Origin: Chara braunii
Taxonomy: Eukaryota > Streptophyta > Charophyceae > Charales > Characeae
Reading direction: 5' to 3'
DNA length: 64,000 nucleotides
Assembly: GCA_003427395.1 (NCBI GenBank)
Contig: BFEA01000029.1
Span: 2,431,185 to 2,495,184 of the forward strand
This document shows, in pieces, positions 1 to 11,000 of this stretch. The stretch's first letter is position 1. Every line of letters begins with the position of its first letter. Both the position numbers and the translations under genes were made by a program. The notes beneath the pieces are model-generated. The model worked only from the letters and a program-made list of their open reading frames with translations, was not told the DNA's origin and did not search any database.

Positions 1-255
1 GTTTAATTTTCTCCTCCGTCGATCTCCCAATTTAACGAACGGTCAGATAACCGGTTCCCAACTTTCCTGTACTGGAAACCGGGCTGCGCCCGCAATTCTT
101 CCAAAGACCGCACCGCCGTCCCCCGCCACGTTGGTATCGTGTTACGCGATGCCATATATACCCACTTACACCTATTTTTTAGGCCTAGTTGCACAACTCT
201 GCAGGACTTGCCATCGGACAACATTGTGAGCCCTCCGTTGGTTCGTCACCCTTTC

Positions 256-303
256 TTTTTTTTTTTTTTTTTTTCGTTCTTCTCTTAATTTCACCTCACA
301 CTA
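256..303 (-). mobile_element. Retroposon 3' tail fragment (A-tail on minus strand)
   Basis: A 19-T run (256-274) is followed by about 29 bases. Their reverse complement (AGTGTGAGGTGAAATTAAGA..., then GAAGAACG) closely matches the short insertion at 677-717 with small indels. Both are read as the last bases and poly-A tail of one retroposon family. No target duplication was found for this copy. Confidence 0.5.
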
Positions 304-660
304 CGTACCTACCACAACTCCCAATTGTAGGCATACCGGGGAACCCGTAGCAGCCAGAACCGTGTTCACGAGAGAACATGCGGGGGCTGCTCCCGACCTG
401 CAGGTGGGCGATACCGGCTAGGGGAAGGGGACAGCCAGTAGCGTCAGGGACCATGCCAACAGGACCAATCCCTGTGCCTCCCTCAGAAATTGCCGACGCT
501 CCTTCGGATGGGGATATGCTACTGCTCATTTCGACGTCCAGATTCGAATCATGGACTTGGTCCGTTTCCCTTCCAGATGCATTGAGTGCAGCCGAGTTTT
601 GCATTTTCCGAAATCGCAGCGGGGCAGTGTATGTGCCTTTTCTGCCTTTTCCTCCAAACC

Positions 661-750
661 AAAAAGGCCGTTGGAGGTCGTGTGAGGTGAATTGCGAGAA
701 GAATGTAGCTGACTTTGAAAAAAAAAAAAAAAAAAAAAAGGCCGTTGGAG
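661..750 (+). mobile_element. Ultra-short retroposon insertion with 16-bp target duplication
   Basis: The 16-mer AAAAAGGCCGTTGGAG occurs at 661-676 and again at 735-750. Between the copies are only 41 non-A bases (677-717, starting GTCGTGTGAGGTGAATTGCG) followed by an A-run. This is the signature of target-primed reverse transcription of an almost completely 5'-truncated element. Confidence 0.7.
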
Positions 751-861
751 ATCCCGACGTCCACATGTGTGCTGTGACGGATGAAATGGCACGACCATGA
801 GAAAAAATCGAAATGGCATGGCGGCTTTAGCTTTTAAGATGCGTCGTCAGGCCAGGGGGCT

Positions 862-1075
862 TGCCGTGCTTGTGTCCGTGCAAGAGTAAGCAAAGTGGCG
901 CGGCGTTCGGAATCAAGTGGCGGGGGACTTGCCGCTCGCCGCTTGCCGCTTGCCGCCGTGATTGTGTCCGTGCAAGAATAAGGAGAGAGTGTCGCGGCGC
1001 TGGCGCTGGCGCGGAGCTGGGAAGCAAGGTGAGGTTTGCCGCGCTTGTGTCAGTGCGAGAATAAGGAAAGTGGCG
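862..1075 (+). repeat. About 90-bp degenerate tandem repeat, three units
   Basis: Three degenerate units share a core of the form CTTGTGTCCGTGCAAGAATAAG (shown with one mismatch per unit), near 866, 961 and 1042, each followed by a GTGGCG-type segment. Highly GC-rich. It lies 450-660 bases upstream of the start codon of the phosphatase gene. Confidence 0.6.
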
Positions 1076-1214
1076 GGACGTAAGATGCGAATCTTTTGGA
1101 GAAGTTCGGATCACTGCTATGGTTGTGTTTTACCCCGAGAAGGAATATTGGGAGAATCTCAATGGTAGGCAAGGAATCTGGAGGGTGCGGCAAGGCTTGC
1201 CGAAGGCGGGGACA

Positions 1215-1380
1215 GAGAGGAGGCCGATCTTCCGCTGGACTCAGTGCGGCGGGATGGAAAGCGCGAACTGCGATTTTTGTGCGACAGTTCTGGGAGAGAG
1301 AGGAGGCCGATCTTCCGCTGGAGTCCGTGCGGCGGGATGGAAAGCGCGTCCTATGACTTTTGTGCGACAGGGGCAGGCGG
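1215..1380 (+). repeat. 83-bp tandem duplication
   Basis: Two units starting at 1215 and 1298 share GAGAGGAGGCCGATCTTCCG, GCGGCGGGATGGAAAGCGCG and TTTTGTGCGACAG. They sit just upstream of the gene start. Confidence 0.7.
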
Positions 1381-1523
1381 GGAAAGAGTAAGGATGGCTA
1401 AGGCGAGGTCGCCGCCAGGAGGCGTCAACAGCCGGAAAGCTGTGCGGGGTATGTTTCACGTTTTTTACTGAGGGCGGGAAACGACGCAACGGTCACGAAA
1501 TTTTGAATTCTCACGATATCATC

Positions 1524-1582
1524 ATGACTCATCAGCTAATCCCGCCTTTTCGTTATGCCCTTGTGGAGGAGGGCTTTTACCG
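1524..1582 (+). CDS. Exon 1 of the Oca6-like gene (start codon)
   Basis: ATG followed by 18 more codons and two bases (CG), then the donor GTATGG. It encodes a short lead ending [13 protein letters not shown], the conserved segment just before the GAYP turn of this family. The ATG is the only in-frame one that gives a family-like N-terminus. A tiny upstream ORF (ATG at 1451, stop at 1469-1471, six codons) lies 53 bases ahead and could lower translation if it is transcribed. Start choice is by homology. Confidence 0.8.
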
Positions 1583-4500
1583 GTATGGCTGGTACATCTC
1601 AGATCTCCTCAGCCTCTGCTCTGTTATTCATTCATGTCCCTCCTAACATGCCTATCTATCAACTCTTTTCAGCCATGTCCCCCCTCCTAATGTGTCTATT
1701 CAGCGACTCTTTTCACTCATGTCCCTCCTTATACGCCCACTCAGCCACTCTTTGCACTAATGTCCCTTCTAATGTGCCTCCTTCTCGGTCTCTCTTTTCA
1801 CTCGAAGTGATTGTCTGTTTGCATGGAAAGGGCACTGATCAACTTGGTGGATGTTTTGTCGAGCAGTATTTGGCTGCAGTGACTCTTCGGGCCTCGCCAG
1901 ACAACAGACGGAAGCCAAAAAAAACTAGTTCAGCATTTTCCCACAGAAGGTGGCAAGGTACATTTGTTGCTGTGCATAGAAACGGATGAATGTTGCCACT
2001 TTCTGTAGGAAGATGCTCTCGTTTTCTTTTTTTTCTGTTTTGTTTGGTGGGTAGTGTGGTGAGGCGCTTCCTTCTGTGAACAAGGTCGCACCTCTGTGAA
2101 CTGATCGATCGTCTCGCAAAAAAAAAAGTCGACACTCGAAAGAGCAAACAAGTGCGAATTGCTCTATCATGATGGACAGCGTCGCGTACATGAATGATGT
2201 TTGTTTTGGGTTCCTCTGGTCCGACGACAAGCTGACATGGACGGCTATGGCTACGATCACTCTTGCTTCCCTCCCTCCCTCCCTCGCTCCCTGCTTCTCT
2301 CTTTCCATCCGTCTGTTCCGCCCTTCGTTTCTAGATCCCTTTATCAGTTCATTGATTAGTCCTCACACTATAAGTAAACTGAAGCGTTGATTGCTTGTTG
2401 CTTGTGTACGCTTGCTGGTGTGGAGGGAGGGTGGGGGGGTGGTGCATAGCATTGATCGCATCTCTGTCCCCCCCCCCCCCCCAATCTCCGTTTCCCCTCC
2501 ATCTCAACCCAAGCGGTATTTGGTTCAATCTCCTGGCGTGCATTCGGTCGGTGTTTGTTTTGCTGAGCTGAATGTTTGCGCGAAGGGGAAAGAGAATAGA
2601 ACGGCGGTGAGGAAGGTCGGATCGCTGGATGTACAAAGATAACAAGTGTGCCTGGTAGTCTTGAATCGATCACGACCTTTTAATGAATGAGCCAATCAAC
2701 GAACCAGTCTATCGCAGCGAAGTAATCGATGAACCTGTCGATGAACCTGGTATATTCGTTGGCATTTCAGTCAGTTGATTGGTTGACCTGATTTTATCGA
2801 TTTAAAAAATGTGTACAGTTCATTTGTAGGTTATCTCATTGGTTGATCAGCCAATTAGCCAGTTAAGTAGTCATCTGATTGTGGATATCAGACGCAATTT
2901 ATCGACTGATCGATGGATGGGTTTTATCAGACGAAATTTATCGCAATTACCCTTTTCCTCCCTTCCTCCCTTCCCCCCCTCCCCCTCCCCCCATCTTCCT
3001 TCAAGCAGAAAAGAAAACAGAAAAGATTTGAAAATTTTATTGATATTCTCTGTAGTACGTTGATGCAACGTGGTGTGAAACTCGGACCTCATTGATTTTA
3101 GGGGGGAAAAAAATGCGGGGGCTTATATTTTTCCCTCCCTCCTCGTCCCCATCCTCGTCCAGTTTAGCCCATCCTGGTCTGTTATGGCCCCATCCCATCC
3201 TGGTCCATTATGGTCCTTCCTGGCCCATTTTCAGTCATCCTGGCCCCTTTTTGTCCTGCTGGCCCATTTTGGTCCATCCTGGCTTGCCCATTACGGCCCC
3301 TCCTGGCCCGTCTGGCCCCTCCTGGTCCTTTTTTTTTTTTTTTTTTTTTTTTAATTCCAAACTTTCACTTACAGGAGGCCGGGGACCTCACAATTCAACC
3401 CGGAGTTATCCCGGCAGCATCAGCCGGTTTCGCTTATAGACTTTGTTCCTGATCTGATCGAAGTAAAGCTCCTTCACTCTGTCTTGAAACTTGGCTTGGT
3501 GCGTTCCTACCTACTCTAGTGCTATGACTATACCTATTCTAGCCTGGACTCCCTGGCTACTACTACACTGGCCTACAGAACGGCCAGAACCCGGCCCAAT
3601 ACGGTCGGGAGGAACATTTTAGGTCCCTTTTGAAGAAATGACACTCTCCTACCCTCCCTACCCTCCCTACCCTCCCTACCCTCCCTACCCTTTGCGGTCT
3701 ACTGTGGCCGCCGACCGGAACCGAGTGTGCCTGGTTCATAAAAAGAAGTCTCACACGGCAAAGAAAACTGCACAAGCCCAAAAAAATTATATCCTAGTTC
3801 CTACTCCTACTCGCACCAGACCAACCAAACCCTACTCACTTCAACCACTCTGTAATCTCCAGTCTACCTTGTGGGGAAATCTTAGCCAGTCGACCCTCCA
3901 TCGCCCAGGTTTCTCTGAACCATGTCAAGCCTGCCTGCCTCTCTCCACGCAGAACTCTTCGAACCCAGTCAGCTCTGATCTGGGTCCCCACCATGCGTCT
4001 GGAAATTTTCTCAGCCTGTGTTTCCTGAAGAGGTTCTCCTTGAAAACCCCTACCATTCCTGTCCAGCCAGATAGTCCACAGCAATGTCAGTCTGACCACC
4101 TGTGCTATGTACTCCCACCCTTTGTTGCCTGCAACATCAGGGGGCAGCACTCCTTGCAGAACCCATCTCTTGCCAGTCAAATCATCTTTGCCGGAGAGGG
4201 CCACCCAGTGTCTCTCCCACCATTTCCACCACTTTTCCGAAACCTCGCATTCCCACCACAGATGTTGCATTGATTCTGTGGCGTCTGAACATCTGTCACA
4301 TTGAATTCTCAGCTCTATCTGACGGTCTTGAAGCCATTTGGCAGTAGGGACTGCCAGATGAGATTGTAGCCAGGCCAGAGAAGCCAGCTTCTGGGAGGGA
4401 ACTACCTTCAATTGTGACCAAAGCGTGGTCAATTCCTTTTCTGAGGGCGGTTCTATTTCCCTCCTGGTCCATTTTGGCGCATCCTGAGTGAGAAGGTGAC

Positions 4501-5025
4501 GAAAAAAAAAAAAAAAAAAAAAAGAGAATAACATTCTGATACGCTCATTGTATGATTTCCTTTTTTACATACAGTGAGTGTATGCGAATGGCGTACAGTC
4601 AGTGTATGCGACATGGTTTGATTTGGACTCTGTATAGATAGGTGAGAAAATGCGGGGGTCATCTTCCCCCCCCCCCCCCCCCCCTTCCCCTCTCTTCTCC
4701 CCCTTTTGATCGGGGTACAAATACGTAAAAGAAATAAATCAGACCGAAATGGTTGGCGGTGTTGTGTGCATGCATGCCACGTGCAACGTGGTTTGGAAAG
4801 CTTCTTGTGATCACCTCATGCAAGGACTTTTTCGATTTCTCTTAGACATCACTTCCTTAATTAATTGTAATGATTTTCGTTATCCTCCCGATCAATGAAT
4901 TTTTATTTTTCCCACGACAACGGCCCATTGTATTTTACTATTTTGAGTTTTCCGATTTATCAATCCACACTTCTTTTGTTTGACAATTTATTATTGTAAG
5001 TGTACTCGATAATTTGTTATATGCC

Positions 5026-5059
<34 letters not shown>

Positions 5060-8000
5060 CCAATTGGATGATGATGATGCTGTCATCATCATCATCATCA
5101 TCATCGTCGCCGTCGTCGTCATTGTCGCTCTTCTTATCATCCTCCTCATCATAATCGTCATGGATAATCGCCCGTGTATCGTGACGATTATGCCTACCTT
5201 TTATCATCCACCTGAGGAGGGTACTACGTATGTCTCTGCGGAATGCTATGCCTTGTATCCTCCTCAAGATGAACCACACGGCACAGCGTCAGAGCCTGCT
5301 GCTGCAGCTCTCTCAGTCGGCCACTAAACTGTTCTTTGCTAGAATCTCTCTCTTTCTCTCTCTCTCACCGTCTTTCTGTCTCTCTCTCTCTCTCTCTCAC
5401 CGTCTCTCTCTCTCTCTCTCACCGTCTTTTTGTCTCTCTCTCTCTCCCGGTCTCTCTCTGTCTCTCTCGCTCGCTCTGTGTGCCTGTCTGTCTCTTACAT
5501 ATATATTGTCACACTGTGAATCAGAGCGCGAAGGCGGAAAAAAGCAAAACAAGGAAAGGAAAAGAAGGAAGGAAGCCCCACCTGTTCATCACCTCTTACG
5601 TACAAGGCCAGCCACGGGGATGACAGGTTGAGCGCCGGCTGTCCCCATCCCCGTGTGTCAAAGAGGTAAAGAAAAGGAGGAGGAGGAAACCAGACCTCAC
5701 GGAGGCAAGAGAAAGAGAAAGGGATCCAATCCAAGAAAAGACAAAGGAAGAAAACAAATGACACCTCCCACAGATAAACCAATTGCCACTGTCTCTGTCA
5801 CTTTCCTGGTCTTTGATTGGCTGTCAAGTTTAGTAGTGTGAGACATTCTAAAAGGACTGGAGAATCTAAAATGCAAGTTTTGTGCGTTTGCAGGGGCGCC
5901 TATCCTACCCTGAAGAATTTCCGGTTCTTGCGACGCTTGCACCTGAAGACGATGATTTCCTTGACACCGGAGCCGCCAAGTAAGGATCTCTGTGAGTTCT
6001 GCCAGGCCGAGAACATCACCTCGCGACACTTCTACGTGGAGAAGTTTCAGGCATGTGCTCTGTCTCTCTGTCTCTCTGTCGTTTGGATGTTATGTTCTGT
6101 TTTCGCTCTCATCACCCAGTTCCGCACTGAAAGTGCATCTGTAATTATACTTGCTGGCGGCGAAGGGGTAGGAGGAGGGAAGAGGGCCAGGGAGGGAGAG
6201 TGGAAAGAGAGGAGGGAAGCAGAAGAAAGCAGAAGCAAAAGAAGACGATTCCCAGTTGAAAACGTGCATGTTTCCCCGACTCGTTTCGGCCAGGCTGCGC
6301 TCCTGGCACTCACTCCTCAGTGGGCTTCTTCCCAGATCCGCCTTATGGCACCACCCAACATTCCGGTCAGTCTGCCCTCTAGATATACTGTTCCTATATC
6401 TATCTGCAGGCGTAGTCACACACACACGCTTGCCCTCTTCTACTGCGTCCGTCGGTTTTCGAATTCAAAATCCACAGTAGAACAACCTATTGCTTGCTGC
6501 GCGCTAATTTGAAATTTCCAATGGCGCGCCACTTTCCTCTTCACAATAGTGCGGGTACTAACCGGCGGTTAATAGCTAACCAGGATTTTCCACGGAAACG
6601 GAAAACCAATGGGAAAAAGGCAACAAACTACTTCATGTTTCGTGTATTGTTTTCAAGTTTGTAAAAATATTGTGGACTTCGTTTTATAGCGATATAAAAA
6701 AAAAAAAAAGGGACTACCGTGTACACCCGCGCATTTAGTGAAATCCCGAGCTCGAAATGTAGTACTACCGTCTTCACCCGAATAGAACGCCCGGCAATTG
6801 TGGCCGTATGTGGACTGAAAGCTGCGTTAAATACAGCTATAATTCCCGGGCGTTCTGTTCGGGTGAAGGTAATTATGGGCCGTATGTGGACTGAAAGCTG
6901 CGTCAAATACAGCTGTAATGACCTGGCGTTCTATTCGGGTGAAGACGGTATAGTCAGGTCAATAGCCTTTCAATGCCAAACGTTTTAATCCTAGGCTATT
7001 GATTTCCGTCCCGCATTGGTACTATTGAATCCGGACATACAGCAGGGCTCAGATCTAGGTAGCCCGTGTGACCAGCAGAGAAAAAAAAAATTGAAATAAG
7101 CCTTCAGCAACCTACTAATAATTCTGATTTATAAATCCGAATCCGAAAATACACAGAGCAGTACAATAATTTCAGAAAAGCCGAAAGTTACCAAGGAACG
7201 GGCAGAATAAACATCCCACCCACTACTCGTCCGTCTTGCAGGCAGAACCGATGAATCTCGATGGCAGCAATATCATGCATGGTGTCCAAACGTTCTTTAG
7301 GCCTACTACAAGCCGCAAATATACTACCACGCGGGTACAGGGCTTCGACCGCAGCCAAGGTACTAACGCAGGGCTGTAAATATCTAGGGTCTGCAAAAGA
7401 AGATCGCCATTTCAGCATACCAAACAATCAAGTAGCCTTTTCCAAGGCTCCTTGAATGACTTAGTGCCCTTTGACAAACTGTGCAAGGGCTTTGAAGAAG
7501 AGCACCGCCCGGGGGGGGGGGTAGCCGCTGGAGTTCTTGCTTCATGGCTATCACAGGGAGGGTAAGCGTACAACCACAATTGGCCAATTGCTGAATGCGG
7601 TGGAGGCTTCCTGTGATAGCTCCAATCTTTGCTCTCTTATCCGAATATGAGCAGAAATCTTGGAAGCAACAATACGTGAGCTGCTGATGGCGGTCCATGG
7701 TACTCGTTCTTGATTTTTGGTTCCAAGAGGAAGCGGATTCTGCCCTCGGTAATAGTGATCTGTGCGCCGATGAAATCAATGGTGTTGGACTCATCATGGG
7801 TGCCGCGGACAAGGGAGAGCTTGTGACCGTAGCAATTCCCAAACGGATCCATGATATTCATGGCCTTCTGAACAGTCGCCTATTTCCTACGGTTGAAAGC
7901 GACGGCCAAAGTAACGTCATCCATGAATCTAACTGCATGAACCAGCTTCCGATCCTTTCCAAGCGAGTTCAGAAACTCGACTTCGAACCTTTGCACAGAG

Positions 8001-11000
8001 GAGGCAAGCCAATGGTGGTCTGGAATTTTCCCCCATTGGCACTCCCAACTCCAATCCTCTGTCTAAGGAGTTTTCCCTTCATGACCTGTAGGTATTTTGC
8101 AGTTCAAAGGCTACAAACTGCAGAATCTGCAGAATCTGGTGAAAACTGTTTTCACATAATCTTTCCCGAACAACTTCACTCCCATGGAAACCAGCTTTCC
8201 CCTTCTGCTCACAGCGACGCAATGGTATCCTCTCTCTTCCCACGTCTTCAGTAGCCAGTGAACCGCTTCCAAAAGTGCAGCATGCGGCAGTGATGTAAAC
8301 ATTTTTTTAATATCAAATCCTCCACCAATCACCATAGTGTGCTCACCATACAGCTGGAGTTTTTTCTCGGCCAGCAGGAGTTTTTTCTTGAGATGCGCAG
8401 TAGCTGTCAGGTTGAAGTCCGTGACACCTGGGATCTTGGCAAGTAGGTAGTTCATCGCCGTAGCAACCCAGCGACTACCTGTCTTCACGGGCTCACTGCA
8501 GGCTGGCGCAATGGGTCGAAACCGTTGGTCCAATCGTCCCTTTACAGTACCACGTGGCGAGTTGGTCCAATCCATGTGTTTTGTAATCTTCCTTCATCTT
8601 CCCCAGTACTGCCTTTTCATTGTTGGGGACGGCATCGTATGCAATGTTCCAAGTGAACATCTTATCGAACCCCCTTTGGTACAGCAGCAGACACATGATA
8701 ACCAAGTCTCCAGCATCCCTATCCACTTGTGCGACAACCAATCCTCAAAATTTCTTCTTCTTCACTGCTTGGACAAGCTCCTCGTCTGCCGCGTCCTTCC
8801 CGCTGCAGCAACCTGTAGCAAAACAATTCTCCAGCTGCAATTCTTGGAGGTGCTTTTTCACTCTGCTCCCTAAAACCGCGGTAAGTCCTTGTCTCAGACT
8901 ATCGCTGAGTTCTTCCAAAGATGTCTCAAGCTTCGGGCGTGTAATGTTCTTCCATGCTCTTCCCGTTAAGCACCAGCTGAGGTAAGTTCTCCACCTCTGC
9001 TATTCTAGTGAGGACATGTCCATCTGTGCGTGAAAGTTCAAAACCAGAACAGGTACAGCTGAGATCTGCATTTCTACTGAGGGACCGATGGTTGCACAGT
9101 ACCTCGGCCACATTTCTATTCCTCCGCTCTATTCCTATGCTAGACAAACCGTAGTTTCTTCCCCAGCAGTCCTGCAATAGCAGGGTGTAATCCGCAGCTA
9201 CTAATTTTGCTTAACAGTACGTGTTTGACCTCTCGCTTCTTAATCTCCTTACTATACCTTACTCTGACTGTTTTCTTCCTGACATTTACACAAGCCTTCT
9301 TCGACACTGCATTAGCTACAAATTCCTTCACAGTCTTCCTAGTACTCTTTTCCCTTGAAAGTACCAGCACTGCTGTACAAACACATAAGTTTATCTATAG
9401 ACATCCCCGACTGCTCCTCGAGTTTGCATGGCATCTCCAGTAGTTGGCGTAAGTACCTTTTCCCCCTCTCCTTAGCATTCTGGGTCAGGACAATTGGCGA
9501 CACCCAGAAATGTCCTCCAGCTTCGAACTTCCACTTCACATGGGAGAGCGAAATCTTGCCATCTACTAGGATAACAGCCGATGCTCCGTACATCCTTTTC
9601 ACCAATGCCCAATCTTCTCCCCAAATATCCCAACCTTCACAGTACAGATGCACTCCCTTTCTACCTTCCATACGGGCTGTTTGAAGAATAAATTTCTAGC
9701 TAGTTTTTGCCGCAGAACAATGCTGTGGACGAAATAGCAAGATCCTCGACCGCTTTTTCCCCGTAGTCAGCACCCTTTCTCTAGCCTTCCGCTCTCTCCT
9801 ACCTGACCTCTTCTTGGTCTTCCCAATCCTCCGTACCAATACTGTTCAGGGATGGGGAGAAATGCTTGATTAACGTTTTCTCCAAATCTACCAAACCTCC
9901 GACGTCCGATGACGCAATTGGAATGACAACATACTTACTCCAACCATACTTTTCTAACCAGTTATACAGAGTAATGGCGTTTTGCTTCCCCCTCGGTTCT
10001 CAGAACATTTGATGTGCTCCCACCACCTTTCAGCCGCACCTCTAACCGTCCTACCAATGTAGGTCTTCCTACACCACCGGGATACTAAGCAATAAACGAC
10101 AGGTAACCAGTCCCCATTGTACGGGACGAGATTGATAAGCTTCCTTGCCCAAGGTATTTGCCCATAAACCGTGAGCAATACTGTACTAGCTGCAAGCGCT
10201 CGCTCAGCATTCAATCTGAGCTTTGACAGTCCTGTATGCCCCCAGATAGCGTCTCTAAGCTTGAGGAGGCCTGCGATGGTATCCCAAGTCTGCTTATGTT
10301 TTTATGTTTGTTGCAGCATCAAAACGAAATTCTGAATTTTCTATAGAGGCTGGATTAAAATATTTCATTTTAGGTGCATTTTCCTCTGGGATAATCCGCG
10401 TTCGCTCGCCACTACTAACAGAGTCTTGGTTGATGTTCTTTCCTTTAGCTACTTAGATGTTTCAGTTCACTGAGTCAACTTTGTTGCGGTTTCCCGATAG
10501 GAAATCCATGGATCAAAGAGAGCTTCTCCCCATGGCGTTTCACCTTTCATTGCGTCCTTTCTTTCTCAATGCCAAGGCATCCACCCAGGGGCTGACACCA
10601 TCATTGAGAAAGCTCTTCTTCTGGTTGGTCGACCTCGGCTCTTAACTCTTCCAATCCATTGTCGCAATCGTTGCCGGATAACACCATGTGGTTAACCAGC
10701 CCCCGAACCGCTTGCTCTTTCGTAACATACGTGATGTTGCTCTCCTCGCAGATCTTCTTCACTTCACGGAAGTCTCTCTTCATCAGTTTCTCCCAAGCCT
10801 CCAATATCTCCTGTATGATTCCACCTTTGCTACAGGATGGCCCTGCTTCACGAGTAGTGAAGTGGGTCGGCTGTGGAATACGTGCTTTCTTTATCTGATT
10901 AGCCTTGTATTCCTCCCTCGTTTGTGCTCTCATTTCTTCTTCGTATTCGTCCGCTTCGCGAAATCTTCGGGCTTATCTCTTCCCTCTGTTTTTTCGTGGT

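Larger units (their letters stand above)
1..1523. other. Upstream region of the Oca6-like gene; no gene seen
   Basis: No credible coding exon is visible. The stretch holds two short retroposon tails with A/T runs and two blocks of GC-rich tandem repeats described separately. Open frames here are broken by the homopolymers and have no family resemblance. The promoter should lie in 850-1520, but I see no clear TATA box. Confidence 0.5.
1583..5893 (+). other. Intron 1 of the Oca6-like gene (4.3 kb)
   Basis: Donor CG|GTATGG and acceptor TTTGCAG|G, phase 2. Content: pyrimidine-rich unique DNA (1583-3100), a TGGTCC/TGGCCC array split by a LINE, a poly-C run (4665-4684), (ATG)n/(CAT)n and (CT)n tracts. 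No alternative exon was recognised. Confidence 0.75.

Noticed and set aside
296-819. Coding frames across poly-T/poly-A (Phe or Lys runs)
   Set aside because: Frames depend on homopolymers that are retroposon tails; the stretch shows a target duplication.
5064-5327. Asp- or Ile/Val-rich proteins over the ATG/CAT tracts
   Set aside because: Microsatellite translation, intronic.
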